Assembly: GCF_001403635.1 (NCBI RefSeq)
Contig: NZ_LN879466.1
Span: 336,254 to 400,253 of the forward strand
DNA length: 64,000 nucleotides
Direction of reading: 5' to 3'
Source: Clostridium massiliamazoniense
GTDB taxonomy: Bacteria > Bacillota > Clostridia > Clostridiales > Clostridiaceae
Shown: one piece after another, positions 9,298 through 18,527 of the stretch
Position numbering within the stretch: the first letter of the stretch is position 1
Layout: every line of letters starts with the position of its first letter
Position numbers and translations under genes: made by a program
Notes under the pieces: generated by a model
What the model saw: the letters and a program-made list of their open reading frames with translations, nothing else
Told to the model about the DNA's origin: nothing
The model's database searches: none

Positions 9298-10748
9298 AAA
9301 ATAGCAAGTGTGGCATTATAAGGTAACTTATAATTAAAAACTCCTTAAATTGCTGGAAAGTCCTAAAGTCACTTAAACTACAACAAAATTTGAAAAGATA
9401 ATTGTGAATGTTGCAGAAATGCAGAAAAAATTAAGTGAATTATATATGGGGAGACCCTAAGTATAAAATTATTTTATTGTAGAAATAATAAACAATGGAT
9501 GATCAGCAACGAAATTTCTAAGGGAGTAATTTTATAATGACTATAAGGAAATAAAAATAATTTATATATTGAGCTCAAAAGGGAAATCACAAAGAGCGAT
9601 AAAAAAGATATTAAAACATAAATATAAATTAGATGTATTTCAAAATGATATAAATAGAATATGCCGAAAAGTAAATGTTAAAAAAAGAGAAAAATATAAT
9701 GAGAGAGAAAAAAATAAAATTTTATATTTATATTCAAAATTTATTAATACTGATAAGCTAATATTATATTTAAATTCAAAATATGAATATGATTTAACTA
9801 AAAATAAGATAAGGGATTTGGCATGTAGAAATGGAGTAAGTAAAGAAGTAACGAATATGTATTCACAATCTTATATAACAAGAAATGATGAATACGAAAT
9901 TGTTAGATTATATAAATTGGGAATGAGTTCTAATGAAATTGCTAAAATGTATTCTTACAAAACTAGAAACTCAATTTTACAAAAATTAGAGAAGATGAAT
10001 ATTAAGAGACGTGATTGCAATGAACTTAGAACAAAACGTAAGTCATATAGTAATTTTGATATAAAACTTATAGATACGGAATTCAAAGCATATTTAATAG
10101 GACTCATGTTAACTGATGGATATATTAATTCGAAAAGAAATTATTTTGGAATTGATTTGGTAGATGAAGATTGTATAAAATTTTTATGTGATGGGATAAA
10201 TTGCAAATATTTTACTATTAAAAGAAAAGGTGTTCAAGATAAGTATCGGTTAATTATATATGGTGAACAATATTTAGATCAATTAAGGAGATTTGCTATA
10301 GTCGAAAGAAAAACATTTGTTTCAGAAAAGCCAAAGCTTAAAAAGGAAGAATACAAATACATAGCATATTTATTGAGGGGTGTTATTGATGGAGATGGAT
10401 GGATAAGAAAGGATGGTAAGGAGTTTTTTATTTGTTCAGCATCAAGAGCGTTGATTAATTGGTATAAGGAATGTTTAGAATATATAGGAATGGAAGAGTT
10501 AAAAATTACATGGAATAAAAATGAATATAATGGATTTTATTTAATAAGAACGGCTAGAAAATTTAATTTAGAAATTTTAAGAAATACTATTTATAATAAA
10601 AATTTTGGAATGTATAGGAAATATAAAATTATTTCTATGAAAGACGCTCAGAGACTATAATAGGAGGTGCTCTAAGAGTACATGGTATAGTCCAGACTAC
10701 AACTACAGTTTTAAAAACTATAGGCTTATGAAAGTAAGTGTAGTAAAG
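9298..10748 (+). mobile_element. Group I self-splicing intron in dnaE
   Basis: A 1451-bp insertion between the NKSH and AAAY codons. Group I hallmarks: the last exon base is U at 9297, in a P1 helix where exon GCCAU (9293-9297) pairs with intron GUGGC (9310-9314), giving the required U-G wobble. A P-element-like AATTGCTGGAAA lies at 9348-9359. P7 forms from GACTATA (10653-10659) and TATAGTCC (10686-10693). The last intron base is G at 10748. Removal restores one open frame of 1188 residues. The R/S elements resemble subgroup IA introns with a long insertion holding the endonuclease ORF; the subgroup is inferred. Confidence 0.9.
9569..10660 (+). CDS. Intron-encoded LAGLIDADG homing endonuclease
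   Basis: 363-aa ORF inside the dnaE intron, read from TTG 9569. Two LAGLIDADG-type motifs are visible: AYLIGLMLTDGYI (about 174-186) and AYLLRGVIDGDGWI (about 267-279). The two acidic residues expected in one active site (D183 and D275) are kept, so the enzyme is probably active as a monomer. Residues 1-160 are basic and hold two helix-turn-helix-like segments (for example RLYKLGMSSNEIAKMY). The 3' end of the ORF (MKDAQRL and stop) overlaps the intron P7 core. No good ribosome site is seen before the TTG, so the true start is uncertain. Function would be cleavage of intronless dnaE alleles to drive intron homing. Confidence 0.88.
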   Translation: MSSKGKSQRAIKKILKHKYKLDVFQNDINRICRKVNVKKREKYNEREKNKILYLYSKFINTDKLILYLNSKYEYDLTKNKIRDLACRNGVSKEVTNMYSQSYITRNDEYEIVRLYKLGMSSNEIAKMYSYKTRNSILQKLEKMNIKRRDCNELRTKRKSYSNFDIKLIDTEFKAYLIGLMLTDGYINSKRNYFGIDLVDEDCIKFLCDGINCKYFTIKRKGVQDKYRLIIYGEQYLDQLRRFAIVERKTFVSEKPKLKKEEYKYIAYLLRGVIDGDGWIRKDGKEFFICSASRALINWYKECLEYIGMEELKITWNKNEYNGFYLIRTARKFNLEILRNTIYNKNFGMYRKYKIISMKDAQRL

Positions 10749-11981
10749 GCAGCAGCTTATGCAGTAATAGGATATGACACTGCATACTTAATGAGGTATT
10801 ATCCAGTTGAATTTATTGCAGCTATGCTTAACTCTGTTATGGGTACAAGTGAAAAAGTTGCAGAATATATCAGAACTGCTGAAAAATTAGGAATCGAAGT
10901 TTTACCTCCTAGTATCAATGAAAGTTATTCAAGATTTACTGTTAAGGGTAACAGTATTAGATTTGGTTTAGCAGCTATTAAGAATGTTGGTATGAATGTT
11001 GTTGATAGTATTGTTGAAGCTAGGAAGGAAAAGGGGCTTTTTAAGTCTCTTATGGATTTTTGTAATAAGATGGAGAGTGGCGTTATCAATAAGAGAGCAG
11101 TCGAGAGTTTAATTAAGGCAGGAGCCTTTGACGAGTTTGGTTTATTTAGATCACAACTTGTAGCTGTTCATGAAAAGCTTATTGATGGAATTTCATCTCA
11201 AAAGAAAAAGAATATAGATGGTCAAATTTCTTTATTTGGAGCTTTAAGTGAAGAAGATAGTGAAAGTCTTGAAATTAGTTATCCTAATATTAAGGAGTTT
11301 GCAAAAAAACATAAGCTAGCTATGGAGAAAGAAATGACTGGACTTTATTTAAGTGGTCATCCTCTTGATGATTATAAGAGAAGTCTTAAACTTCAAACAT
11401 CTATTGAAATAGGTAATATTCAAGAAGAACATAAAAAGTTTGAAGAAACACCTATGGAGATGGTTTCTGACTTAATTTCTTTAAAAGATGGAGAACGAGT
11501 GGTTATAGGGGGAATCCTTAACCAAGTTTCTAGAAAGGTAACTAGAAATAATACCATAATGGCTTTTGCAACTTTAGAGGATTTATCAGGAATGATGGAG
11601 TTAGTTGTTTTCCCTAAGACTTTAGAAAAATGCAATTCTTTAATTCATGAGGACTTAATGGTTGTTGCTAAGGGAAGATTATCTTTCAAAGAGGATGAAG
11701 AACCTAAATTACTTTGTGAAGAAATAAAACCTTTGGAAAATGTAAATTCAGATAAGGTTTATATAAAAGTGGATGATAAAGAAAAAGCTATGGCTATAGG
11801 TAAAGCTTTAAAAGTATTAGTAGAGCCATATAAAGGTGATTCAGCAGTGTATATATTTGCTGCAAAAGAAAGACAAAGCTTTAGGATGAATAGAGAAGGA
11901 TGGGTAGATACAAATACAGAAGTAATTTCAATTTTAAAAGAAAAATTTGGTGATGAAAATGTTAAAGTAGTTCCTGAATAA
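10749..11981 (+). CDS. dnaE: DNA polymerase III alpha subunit DnaE, exon 2
   Basis: Last 410 codons of dnaE, beginning GCA GCA GCT TAT (AAAY). It completes the fingers motif FNKSH-AAAYAVIGYDTAYL and continues with a helix-hairpin-helix region (KRAVESLIKAGAFDEFG) and a C-terminal OB fold (GERVVIGGILNQV, MAFATLEDLSGMMELVVFP). An ATG at 10728 lies inside the intron 3' end and is not a real start. Spliced DnaE is 1188 aa, normal for the family. A hairpin lies just downstream. Confidence 0.93.
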   Translation, partial: AAAYAVIGYDTAYLMRYYPVEFIAAMLNSVMGTSEKVAEYIRTAEKLGIEVLPPSINESYSRFTVKGNSIRFGLAAIKNVGMNVVDSIVEARKEKGLFKSLMDFCNKMESGVINKRAVESLIKAGAFDEFGLFRSQLVAVHEKLIDGISSQKKKNIDGQISLFGALSEEDSESLEISYPNIKEFAKKHKLAMEKEMTGLYLSGHPLDDYKRSLKLQTSIEIGNIQEEHKKFEETPMEMVSDLISLKDGERVVIGGILNQVSRKVTRNNTIMAFATLEDLSGMMELVVFPKTLEKCNSLIHEDLMVVAKGRLSFKEDEEPKLLCEEIKPLENVNSDKVYIKVDDKEKAMAIGKALKVLVEPYKGDSAVYIFAAKERQSFRMNREGWVDTNTEVISILKEKFGDENVKVVPE

Positions 11982-11991
11982 ATTAATAAAC

Positions 11992-12039
11992 CTCCACTTA
12001 ATTCAGATGGAGTTTGACTCTAGCTGAATTTTAGTGGAG
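11992..12039 (+). terminator. Long imperfect hairpin after dnaE
   Basis: Arms CTCCACTTAATTCAG (11992-12006) and CTGAATTTTAGTGGAG (12024-12039) pair with one small bulge. There is no T-run, so it may be a processing or protective structure rather than a true terminator. Part of it recurs at 15150-15189. Confidence 0.5.
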
Positions 12040-12220
12040 ATTATTTAGGGATAAGTCTCTCTTTATCTATAGTTGATAAGATATTGGAACATTATAGATA
12101 TTTGTTATTAGATAAAATTTAATTAAAAGAATAGAATAAAAAAATAAAAAAATTAAAAATATTATCTATATGTTAATTAAATAAAGCTATATTTATGATA
12201 TTTAGATGATATAATAGATT

Positions 12221-12264
12221 AAAGAGGATAGTAGCATTAAATACTAAAATATCCTCTTTTTTTA
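12221..12264 (+). terminator. Rho-independent terminator upstream of pfkA
   Basis: Perfect 10-bp stem AAAGAGGATA (12221-12230) / TATCCTCTTT (12250-12259) running into a T-tract. It probably ends dnaE transcription. Confidence 0.85.
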
Positions 12265-12343
12265 TCTAATTCTACAGAAAAAAGGTTGAAAATAACCTTT
12301 AATTTAAGTAAAATTAATAGTGTAAATAGATATTTTTTGATTT

Positions 12344-12366
12344 AAAATAACTTGTAAAGTTATTTT
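12344..12366. promoter_or_regulatory. Candidate operator upstream of pfkA
   Basis: Perfect inverted repeat AAAATAACTT (12344-12353) / AAGTTATTTT (12357-12366) with a 3-bp spacer, 70 bp before the pfkA start. The size and symmetry suit a dimeric repressor site; the regulator is unknown. A further imperfect stem (CACC...GGTG, about 12390-12420) lies in the leader. Confidence 0.4.
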
Positions 12367-12435
12367 AATAAAGAGTGGGTGAAAATTACCACCGTAGGGA
12401 CTTTTTTGGACCCATTGGTGTTAAGGAGGAATATT

Positions 12436-13395
12436 ATGAAAAAGATAGCTGTTTTAACAAGTGGTGGAGATGCACCAGGAATGAATGCTGCTATAAGAGC
12501 AGTTGTTAGAAAAGCCTTACAAGAAGGCTTAGAAGTAGTTGGAGTGCAAAAAGGATACAGCGGATTAATAAATGGTGAGCTTATCCCAATGAATAGAAAT
12601 AGTGTTTCAGATATAATTCACAGAGGTGGAACAGTCCTTAGAACTGCTAGATGTCCAGAATTTAAAAAAGAAGAAGTAAGACAACATGCTGCGAACTTAT
12701 TAAAGGACAATGGGATTGATGCTTTAGTAGTGTGTGGTGGTGATGGTTCTTTCACAGGAGCAAAATTATTATCTAAATTAGGTGTTAAAACTATAGGTTT
12801 ACCAGGAACTATAGATAATGACTTAGCTTATACTGATTTTACTATTGGATTTGATACAGCTTTAAGTACTATATCAGATGCTATAAACAAATTAAGAGAT
12901 ACATCAACATCCCATGACAGAGTTTCTGTTATTGAAGTAATGGGAAGAAATTGTGGAGATTTAGCTTTATATGCAGGTATTGCAAGTGGAGCTGAAGCAA
13001 TAATAGTACCAGAAGTTGATTTTGATAAAGACAAACTTTGTGATGAAATAATTCAAGGTAAGTCAAGAGGTAAAACTCATACTATTGTTGTTGTAGCTGA
13101 AGGAGTTGGAGACTCAGAAAGCTTAGCTAAATATATTGAAGAAAAAACAGGTGCAGAATCAAGAGCAACTATTTTAGGACATATCCAAAGAGGTGGTACA
13201 CCAACTCCAATGGATAGGGTACTAGCTTCTAAATTAGGTGCAAAAGCAGTTGATTTATTACTAGAAGGTAAAACTTCAAGAGTTGTTGGTGTTAGAGACA
13301 ACAAAGTAATAGATATGGACATAGATGAAGCATTAGCAATGAAAAGAGTTTTCGACATAGATTTATATAAAATGGCGCAAACTATTAATAAATAG
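12436..13395 (+). CDS. pfkA: 6-phosphofructokinase
   Basis: ATP-dependent PfkA, the committed step of glycolysis, 319 aa (usual length). Seen: [15 protein letters not shown] at the N-terminus, [10 protein letters not shown], the catalytic motif PGTIDNDL, and [13 protein letters not shown]. Start ATG 12436 after AAGGAGGA. An in-frame GTG at 12379 would add 19 residues but ignores the ribosome site. Forms an operon with pyk, 83 bp downstream, as in Bacillus and clostridia. Confidence 0.97.
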   Translation: MKKIAVLTSGGDAPGMNAAIRAVVRKALQEGLEVVGVQKGYSGLINGELIPMNRNSVSDIIHRGGTVLRTARCPEFKKEEVRQHAANLLKDNGIDALVVCGGDGSFTGAKLLSKLGVKTIGLPGTIDNDLAYTDFTIGFDTALSTISDAINKLRDTSTSHDRVSVIEVMGRNCGDLALYAGIASGAEAIIVPEVDFDKDKLCDEIIQGKSRGKTHTIVVVAEGVGDSESLAKYIEEKTGAESRATILGHIQRGGTPTPMDRVLASKLGAKAVDLLLEGKTSRVVGVRDNKVIDMDIDEALAMKRVFDIDLYKMAQTINK

Positions 13396-13478
13396 TGTTT
13401 TAGTTAGTAACTATTATTCAAATAGATATTTAAATCAAAAGATCAAAAAAAATTTTACTAAAGGGAGTGTTTTTTAAA

Positions 13479-14897
13479 ATGAGAAAGACTAAAATGGTAT
13501 GTACTATAGGTCCAGCAAGTGAAAGTGATGAAATATTATCAAAAATAATAGAAGCAGGAATGAATGCTTCAAGACACAACTTTTCACATGGTGACCATGA
13601 AGAACATAAAGGTAGAATGGAAAAAGTAAGAAGATTAGCTGCTGAACAAGGTAAAGAAGTAGCAATTCTTTTAGATACTAAAGGACCAGAAATAAGAACT
13701 GGTAAGTTCGAGCCAAATAAAGTTGAATTAGTAATGGGAAATAAATTTACTATCCATGCAGGTGGAGATGTAATTGGTGATGAAACTCAATGTTCAGTAA
13801 CTTATGCTGGATTAGCTAATGATGTTAAACCTGGTGATACAATCTTAATAGATGATGGTTTAGTAGGATTAGAAGTTGAATCAGTAGAAGGAAATAAAGT
13901 TCACTGTAGAGTTCAAAATACTGGTATGGTTGCAACTCATAAAGGAGTTAACGTTCCTGGAGTTTCAATAAAATTACCAGCAATGACAGAGAAAGATAAA
14001 GATGATTTAAAATTCGGTTGTGAAATGAAAGTTAACATGGTTGCGGCTTCATTCATAAGAAAAGCTGAAGACGTAATCGCTATAAGAGAAGTATTAGTTG
14101 AGAATGGTGGAGCAGACATTCAAATATACTCAAAAATAGAAAACCAAGAAGGTGTTGATAATATCGATGCTATCATAGAAGCTTCAGATGGTATAATGGT
14201 TGCTAGAGGAGACATGGGTGTTGAAATTCCAATAGAGCAAGTTCCAGCTGTACAAAAAATGATAATAAGAAAATGTAATGCTGCTAACAAGCCTGTTATA
14301 ACAGCTACTCAAATGTTAGACTCAATGATGAGAAACCCAAGACCAACAAGAGCTGAAGTTTCAGACGTAGCTAATGCTATTTTAGATGGAACAGATGCTA
14401 TTATGTTAAGTGGTGAATCAGCAAACGGAAGTTGGCCAGTAGAAGCAGTACAAACTATGGCAAGAATAGCTGAAGAAACTGAAAAACAATTAACTTATGA
14501 AGTTGCTTCATCAACAGCTAAAAATCATATACCAGCTGTAGCAGGTGTTATATCAAGAGCTGCTTGTAATGCTGCATATGAATTAAAATCAAAGGCTATA
14601 ATTTCAGCTACTAAATCAGGAGCTACTGCAGAAAGAATTTCTAATTGTAGACCAGATTGTACAATCTTAGCTGTAACTCCTTCAGAAAGAGTTGCTAAGA
14701 AGTTAGCTTTAAGATATGGTGTAACAGCTATAGTTGCTGAAGAAATGACATCAACAGATGAAATCATGGAAAAAACAGTTGAAATAGCTAGAGAAAAAGG
14801 TTATGTAGAAGCAGGAGATACAGTTGTATTAGCAGCAGGTGTTCCAGCTAACCAAGTAGGTAAAACTAACCTATTAAGAATAACTGAAGTAAAATAA
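13479..14897 (+). CDS. pyk: Pyruvate kinase
   Basis: 472-aa pyruvate kinase making ATP and pyruvate from PEP. Seen: RKTKMVCTIGPAS at the N-terminus, LLDTKGPEIRTG, SKIENQEGVDNID, the catalytic segment MVARGDMGVEIP, and ITATQMLDSM. Its length means the extra C-terminal PEP-utiliser domain of Bacillus-type enzymes is absent. Start ATG 13479 after AAAGGGAGTG. Second gene of the pfkA-pyk operon, followed by a strong terminator. Confidence 0.97.
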   Translation: MRKTKMVCTIGPASESDEILSKIIEAGMNASRHNFSHGDHEEHKGRMEKVRRLAAEQGKEVAILLDTKGPEIRTGKFEPNKVELVMGNKFTIHAGGDVIGDETQCSVTYAGLANDVKPGDTILIDDGLVGLEVESVEGNKVHCRVQNTGMVATHKGVNVPGVSIKLPAMTEKDKDDLKFGCEMKVNMVAASFIRKAEDVIAIREVLVENGGADIQIYSKIENQEGVDNIDAIIEASDGIMVARGDMGVEIPIEQVPAVQKMIIRKCNAANKPVITATQMLDSMMRNPRPTRAEVSDVANAILDGTDAIMLSGESANGSWPVEAVQTMARIAEETEKQLTYEVASSTAKNHIPAVAGVISRAACNAAYELKSKAIISATKSGATAERISNCRPDCTILAVTPSERVAKKLALRYGVTAIVAEEMTSTDEIMEKTVEIAREKGYVEAGDTVVLAAGVPANQVGKTNLLRITEVK

Positions 14898-14916
14898 TTT
14901 TTTGATCATATAAAAG

Positions 14917-14959
14917 AACACTTCTAAGTAGGGAAATCATTCCTCTTAGGAGTGTTTTT
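14917..14959 (+). terminator. Rho-independent terminator after pyk
   Basis: 12-bp stem AACACTTCTAAG (14917-14928) / CTTAGGAGTGTT (14945-14956), ending in TTTTT. Confidence 0.88.
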
Positions 14960-15600
14960 ATTTATGTTATTTTTAAATATTTAATATAAAATTTTAGTTT
15001 ATCTAGTCTTTAATACTTTCCAAAATTTCATCTTTTATAAAAAATAAGTGGGGATAGATTTACAGATGTTTTTGCTACTTAAACCTTTATTTAAATTTTT
15101 ATTTATCTAAGTATCTATCCTCATATTTTAAGCTAGGAATAAATATAGTCTTAATTCAGGTGGAATTTTGACTCTATATGAATGCTTAGTCAAAGTTATC
15201 TAGAAGTATGAGGTGTCTATCTTCTGCTTATAGAAGATACGAGTATTACAGCTTCTAGCTATCAGATAAATAGATAGATGTTTATAGGTTAATTTTACTA
15301 ATCAATGTTCTATTTAAATTAAGTTTTACTTTATAAGAAAATATATATGATATTATAATAATATCCAATTACTTAAATAGTAAATATTTTATAATATATA
15401 TTTAATTAAAATAAAATTAGTTGATAAAAATATAAAAAATAGCATTAAAAGAGTTAATTTAAGCATTTAATTTAGTTTAATAAAAATAATATAAAAAATA
15501 ATATACAATAAAAGTATAAAAACTATTGAAAAAATAAAAATTAACAAAATATTAACATTTAAAAGGGCAAAAATGAACTATAATTATGTATATTGACTTG
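14960..15600. other. Long AT-rich intergenic region with imperfect hairpins
   Basis: No ORF with a ribosome site is visible. The part at 15040-15300 is less AT-rich and folds on itself: GGGGATAGAT (about 15050) against ATCTATCCTC (about 15112). It also contains a 40-bp stretch (15150-15189) resembling the hairpin after dnaE. The rest to 15600 is almost pure A/T. Confidence 0.4.
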
Positions 15601-15694
15601 TTATTTAAACAAGAATAAAAGATAGGAACAAAATGGCAACTGTATCCTAACTATTTGCTGGCGCCTAAGTCTTTTTAGACTAGGTGCTTTTTTT
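15600..15694 (+). ncRNA. Candidate short structured RNA / leader with terminator
   Basis: A promoter-like TTGACT lies near 15594. Then comes a stem TAGGA...TCCTA around a 17-nt loop (about 15623-15649), and directly after it a terminator hairpin (GCGCCTAAGTC 15661-15671 with GACTAGGTGC 15678-15687, then TTTTTTT). The transcript would be about 80 nt and end 77 bp before the DUF1540 gene. It could be an sRNA or an attenuating leader; no known riboswitch class was recognised. Confidence 0.4.
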
Positions 15695-15770
15695 ATAATC
15701 TAAAAAGTATAAAAAAACTTCTTAGGAAAAAACTAAATTATAATAGTTTTAATAAGGAGAGAATAATGCG

Positions 15771-16163
15771 ATGGAAAATAGTTTAAATTGTAGTGCAGAT
15801 AGATGTGTAAATAATACAGGAGGATTTTGTACAGCAAGTATAATAACAGTGGAAGGATTAAATGCTGTTAGAAAAGAAGATACTTGTTGTGGTGAATTTG
15901 CAATAAATAATTTTATAAATTCAGTAAAAGAATTAGGGAATACAAATTATATTGGTATAGCAAAACAAAGTCTAAATTTTCAGAAGTATCCTATAAAACC
16001 AGAGATACATTGTACAGCAAAAAATTGTGTATATAATAAGAGTGCAATTTGCACTGCTCATGCAGTTGAAATATATGGACCAAATGCTGAAGAGAGTAAA
16101 GGAACAGAGTGTAATAGTTTTGAGATTGTTGGAAATCATGTAATATCAACTGATTATTTTTAA
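15771..16163 (+). CDS. Double DUF1540 cysteine-rich protein
   Basis: 130-aa protein with two copies of the DUF1540 module: CSADRCVNNTGGFCTA...CCGEF (about 5-45) and CTAKNCVYNKSAICTA...CNSFEI (about 80-124). Each has four to five conserved cysteines, suggesting a small metal-binding fold. The biochemical role is unknown; such proteins are common in clostridia. No signal peptide. A GGAGAG motif precedes the start region. The structured leader at 15600-15694 lies upstream. Confidence 0.8.
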   Translation: MENSLNCSADRCVNNTGGFCTASIITVEGLNAVRKEDTCCGEFAINNFINSVKELGNTNYIGIAKQSLNFQKYPIKPEIHCTAKNCVYNKSAICTAHAVEIYGPNAEESKGTECNSFEIVGNHVISTDYF

Positions 16164-16297
16164 GGAGTATGAAGTAATACTATAGTTTACTATTAACTCT
16201 CAAGTAGATGGATGTTATAATAAGAGATATTTGTGATTTCAGTAGGGACTTTTGTGCTTTGTTGAGATTATTTTGATAATAAGATTGGAGATTTATT

Positions 16298-17683
16298 ATG
16301 ATAGAAAAAAATGAAGAGTATGTTTTAGATATAGTTGATCAAGGTTATGAAGGTGAAGGAATCGGTAAAGTTAATGGAACTTTCCCTGTTTTTGTTGAGG
16401 GTGCTTTAAAAGGTGAAAAGGTTAGAGTTCTTATTGTTAAAACAAAAAAGAATTTTGCTTATGGTAAGCTTTTAGATATTATTGTTAGGTCTCCTGAGAG
16501 AACTAGACCAGCTTGTAAGATTTCTAAAAAATGTGGAGGGTGTACTCTTCAACATAGTTCATATAAAGGACAATTAGATTTTAAATGGGATAGAGTTAAG
16601 GATTGTGTTAAGAAGATTGGAAAGTTAGATCCAGAGATAGTTAAGTATCCTATAGGAATGGATGAGCCTTGGAGATATAGAAATAAAGTTCAATTACCTG
16701 TTGGGATGGTTAAAGGTAAATTACATATTGGGTTCTTTGAACCAAGAAGCCATAACATAGTAGATATGGATAGTTGTTTAATACAAGATGAAGTGGCAGA
16801 CCAAGTTGTTAAATTAATTAGGGACTGGATGTTTGATTATAAAATAAAACCTTATATAAGAGACGGAAAGTATGATGAAAATGGTGTGGTTAGACATATC
16901 ATGATAAGAAGAGGTTTTAAAACTAATGAAATAATGGTTGTCATAGTTACTAATGGTGAAAAGCTTCCTTATGCTGATGAACTTGTTGATGTACTTCTTG
17001 ACAATGTAAGGGGACTTGCAAGTGTTATCCAAAATGTTAACTCAGAAAAAACTAACGTTATTTTAGGAAGAAAGAATATAAACCTATGGGGAGATGACAC
17101 TATATCAGATTATATTGGTGACTTTAAATTTAACATATCACCTCAATCATTCTTCCAAGTTAATCCTGTTCAAACAGAAGTATTATATGGAAAAGCTTTA
17201 GAATTTGCAGAGCTAACAGGAAATGAAACTGTATTTGATGCATATTGTGGAACAGGAACAATAACGCTATTCCTATCAGAAAAAGCTAAAAAAGTATATG
17301 GAGTAGAAATTGTTTCAGGAGCAATAAAAAATGCAAAAATAAATGCAGAAGAAAACAACGTAAAAAATGCAGAATTTATCTTAGGTGAATCAGAAGTAGA
17401 AATACCAAAACTAATAAATAAAGGTGTTAAAGCTGATGTAGTAGTAGTTGACCCACCAAGAAAAGGTTGTGAAAAAGCATTACTAGATGCCATAACAAAA
17501 ATAGATGCTAAGAGAATAGTATATGTAAGCTGTGACCCAAGTACATTAGCTAGAGATTTACAAATATTAGAAGAACAAGGATACAAAACTGTAGAAATAC
17601 AACCAGTAGATATGTTTCCACAAACAAGTCACATAGAAAATGTAGCTTTACTTGTCAAGGACCAAAGAGGCAAAGAAAAGTAA
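16298..17683 (+). CDS. rlmD: 23S rRNA (uracil-5-)-methyltransferase RumA/RlmD family
   Basis: 461-aa SAM-dependent RNA m5U methyltransferase. N-terminal TRAM domain ([14 protein letters not shown]), then the iron-sulfur cysteine set [14 protein letters not shown] (about 77-90). The SAM motif is [14 protein letters not shown], followed by DPPRKGC and the catalytic cysteine motif [12 protein letters not shown]. Which uridine is modified cannot be told from sequence, so the symbol is by family. Start ATG follows GGAG at modest spacing. Monocistronic. Confidence 0.9.
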   Translation: MIEKNEEYVLDIVDQGYEGEGIGKVNGTFPVFVEGALKGEKVRVLIVKTKKNFAYGKLLDIIVRSPERTRPACKISKKCGGCTLQHSSYKGQLDFKWDRVKDCVKKIGKLDPEIVKYPIGMDEPWRYRNKVQLPVGMVKGKLHIGFFEPRSHNIVDMDSCLIQDEVADQVVKLIRDWMFDYKIKPYIRDGKYDENGVVRHIMIRRGFKTNEIMVVIVTNGEKLPYADELVDVLLDNVRGLASVIQNVNSEKTNVILGRKNINLWGDDTISDYIGDFKFNISPQSFFQVNPVQTEVLYGKALEFAELTGNETVFDAYCGTGTITLFLSEKAKKVYGVEIVSGAIKNAKINAEENNVKNAEFILGESEVEIPKLINKGVKADVVVVDPPRKGCEKALLDAITKIDAKRIVYVSCDPSTLARDLQILEEQGYKTVEIQPVDMFPQTSHIENVALLVKDQRGKEK

Positions 17684-17872
17684 TTAGCACGTTCCATGCA
17701 AGGGATACCCAAGAAATTGAGCAAAGCGAAAATTGATTAGAAGCAGACTACTGTTGAGAAACAAATTAAATATTCCTAAAGTTAATGAGTCTTAATAGTT
17801 TTTTTGATATAATAATTTAGCTATAAGAAATAAGAATATAGTATAAAGAAAAAAGCAGAGGAGGAATAGTGT

Positions 17873-18424
17873 GTGAATTATGATTATATCCATAATTATA
17901 GTGAAGATGAATTTGAGGATATTCAATCTCATTATGATGGAAAAGCTGAATATGATAATGGATTAATATTTTTAAGTTCAACACCCTCAGTAAAGCATAA
18001 TGAAATAAAAAGAAATATTTTAACTGAATTTTCAATATATTTAAAAGGTTCAAAGTGTAAAGTTTATGATGAACAAATAGAAGTTATTTTTAATTATAGA
18101 GATGATATCAGAAAATATAAGCCAGATATTTTTGTTATGTGTGAAGATGCAACTAAAAAGGGTGAAAGTTTTACTTCAGTACCTAAACTAATCTTTGAAA
18201 TACTTTCAAAATCTACAGCTAAATTTGATAAGGGAAGAAAATATGAGACTTATGAAAGATTTGGAGTTTTAGAATATAATTTGGTTGAGCAGAATGGATT
18301 TATTGTGCAGCATAAATTAATTGATGGCACATATCAAATAGTTAATGTATATAAGAATAATGATGATTATACATCTGTGGTTTTTCCAAATTTAAAAATA
18401 AATTTGAATGATATATTTGAATAA
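17873..18424 (+). CDS. Uma2-family (DUF820) putative restriction-like endonuclease
   Basis: 183-aa protein of the Uma2/DUF820 group of PD-(D/E)XK nucleases. Seen: EYDNGLIFLSSTPSVKHN, then KPDIFVMCED and KLIFEILSKSTAKFD with the acidic and Lys-rich active-site pattern, and KYETYERFGVLEYNLV. Start GTG 17873 after GAGGAGGAA. The family is abundant in cyanobacteria and some Firmicutes; its function is not established. It has its own terminator (18428-18457), so it is probably not co-transcribed with the ATPase/HNH pair that follows. Confidence 0.8.
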   Translation: MNYDYIHNYSEDEFEDIQSHYDGKAEYDNGLIFLSSTPSVKHNEIKRNILTEFSIYLKGSKCKVYDEQIEVIFNYRDDIRKYKPDIFVMCEDATKKGESFTSVPKLIFEILSKSTAKFDKGRKYETYERFGVLEYNLVEQNGFIVQHKLIDGTYQIVNVYKNNDDYTSVVFPNLKINLNDIFE

Positions 18425-18427
18425 TCT

Positions 18428-18457
18428 AATCACCTTGTTTTTACAGGGTGATTTTTT
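18428..18457 (+). terminator. Rho-independent terminator after Uma2 gene
   Basis: Stem AATCACCTTGT / ACAGGGTGATT with one G-U wobble, a short loop and TTTTTT. Confidence 0.85.
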
Positions 18458-18527
18458 AAGTTTAATTAATATATAAAAATGATATAATTAAGAAAATAAT
18501 TATTTAATTTGAGGTGTATTAGATACT

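Noticed and set aside
9298-10748. Intein in DnaE
   Set aside because: The insert is not in frame (stop eight codons in), has no intein splicing blocks, and contains a separately started endonuclease ORF with RNA core elements outside it.
6943-11981. dnaE as a frameshifted or broken pseudogene
   Set aside because: Both halves are intact to the codon, the break falls at an invariant motif, and the insert shows group I pairing with an exact phase-0 exon join.
12379-12435. N-terminal extension of PfkA from GTG 12379
   Set aside because: AAGGAGGA lies right before ATG 12436, and the resulting 319 aa matches normal PfkA length.
17684-17872. Possible RNA between the methyltransferase and Uma2 genes
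   Set aside because: No stable stem, promoter or T-run could be supported.
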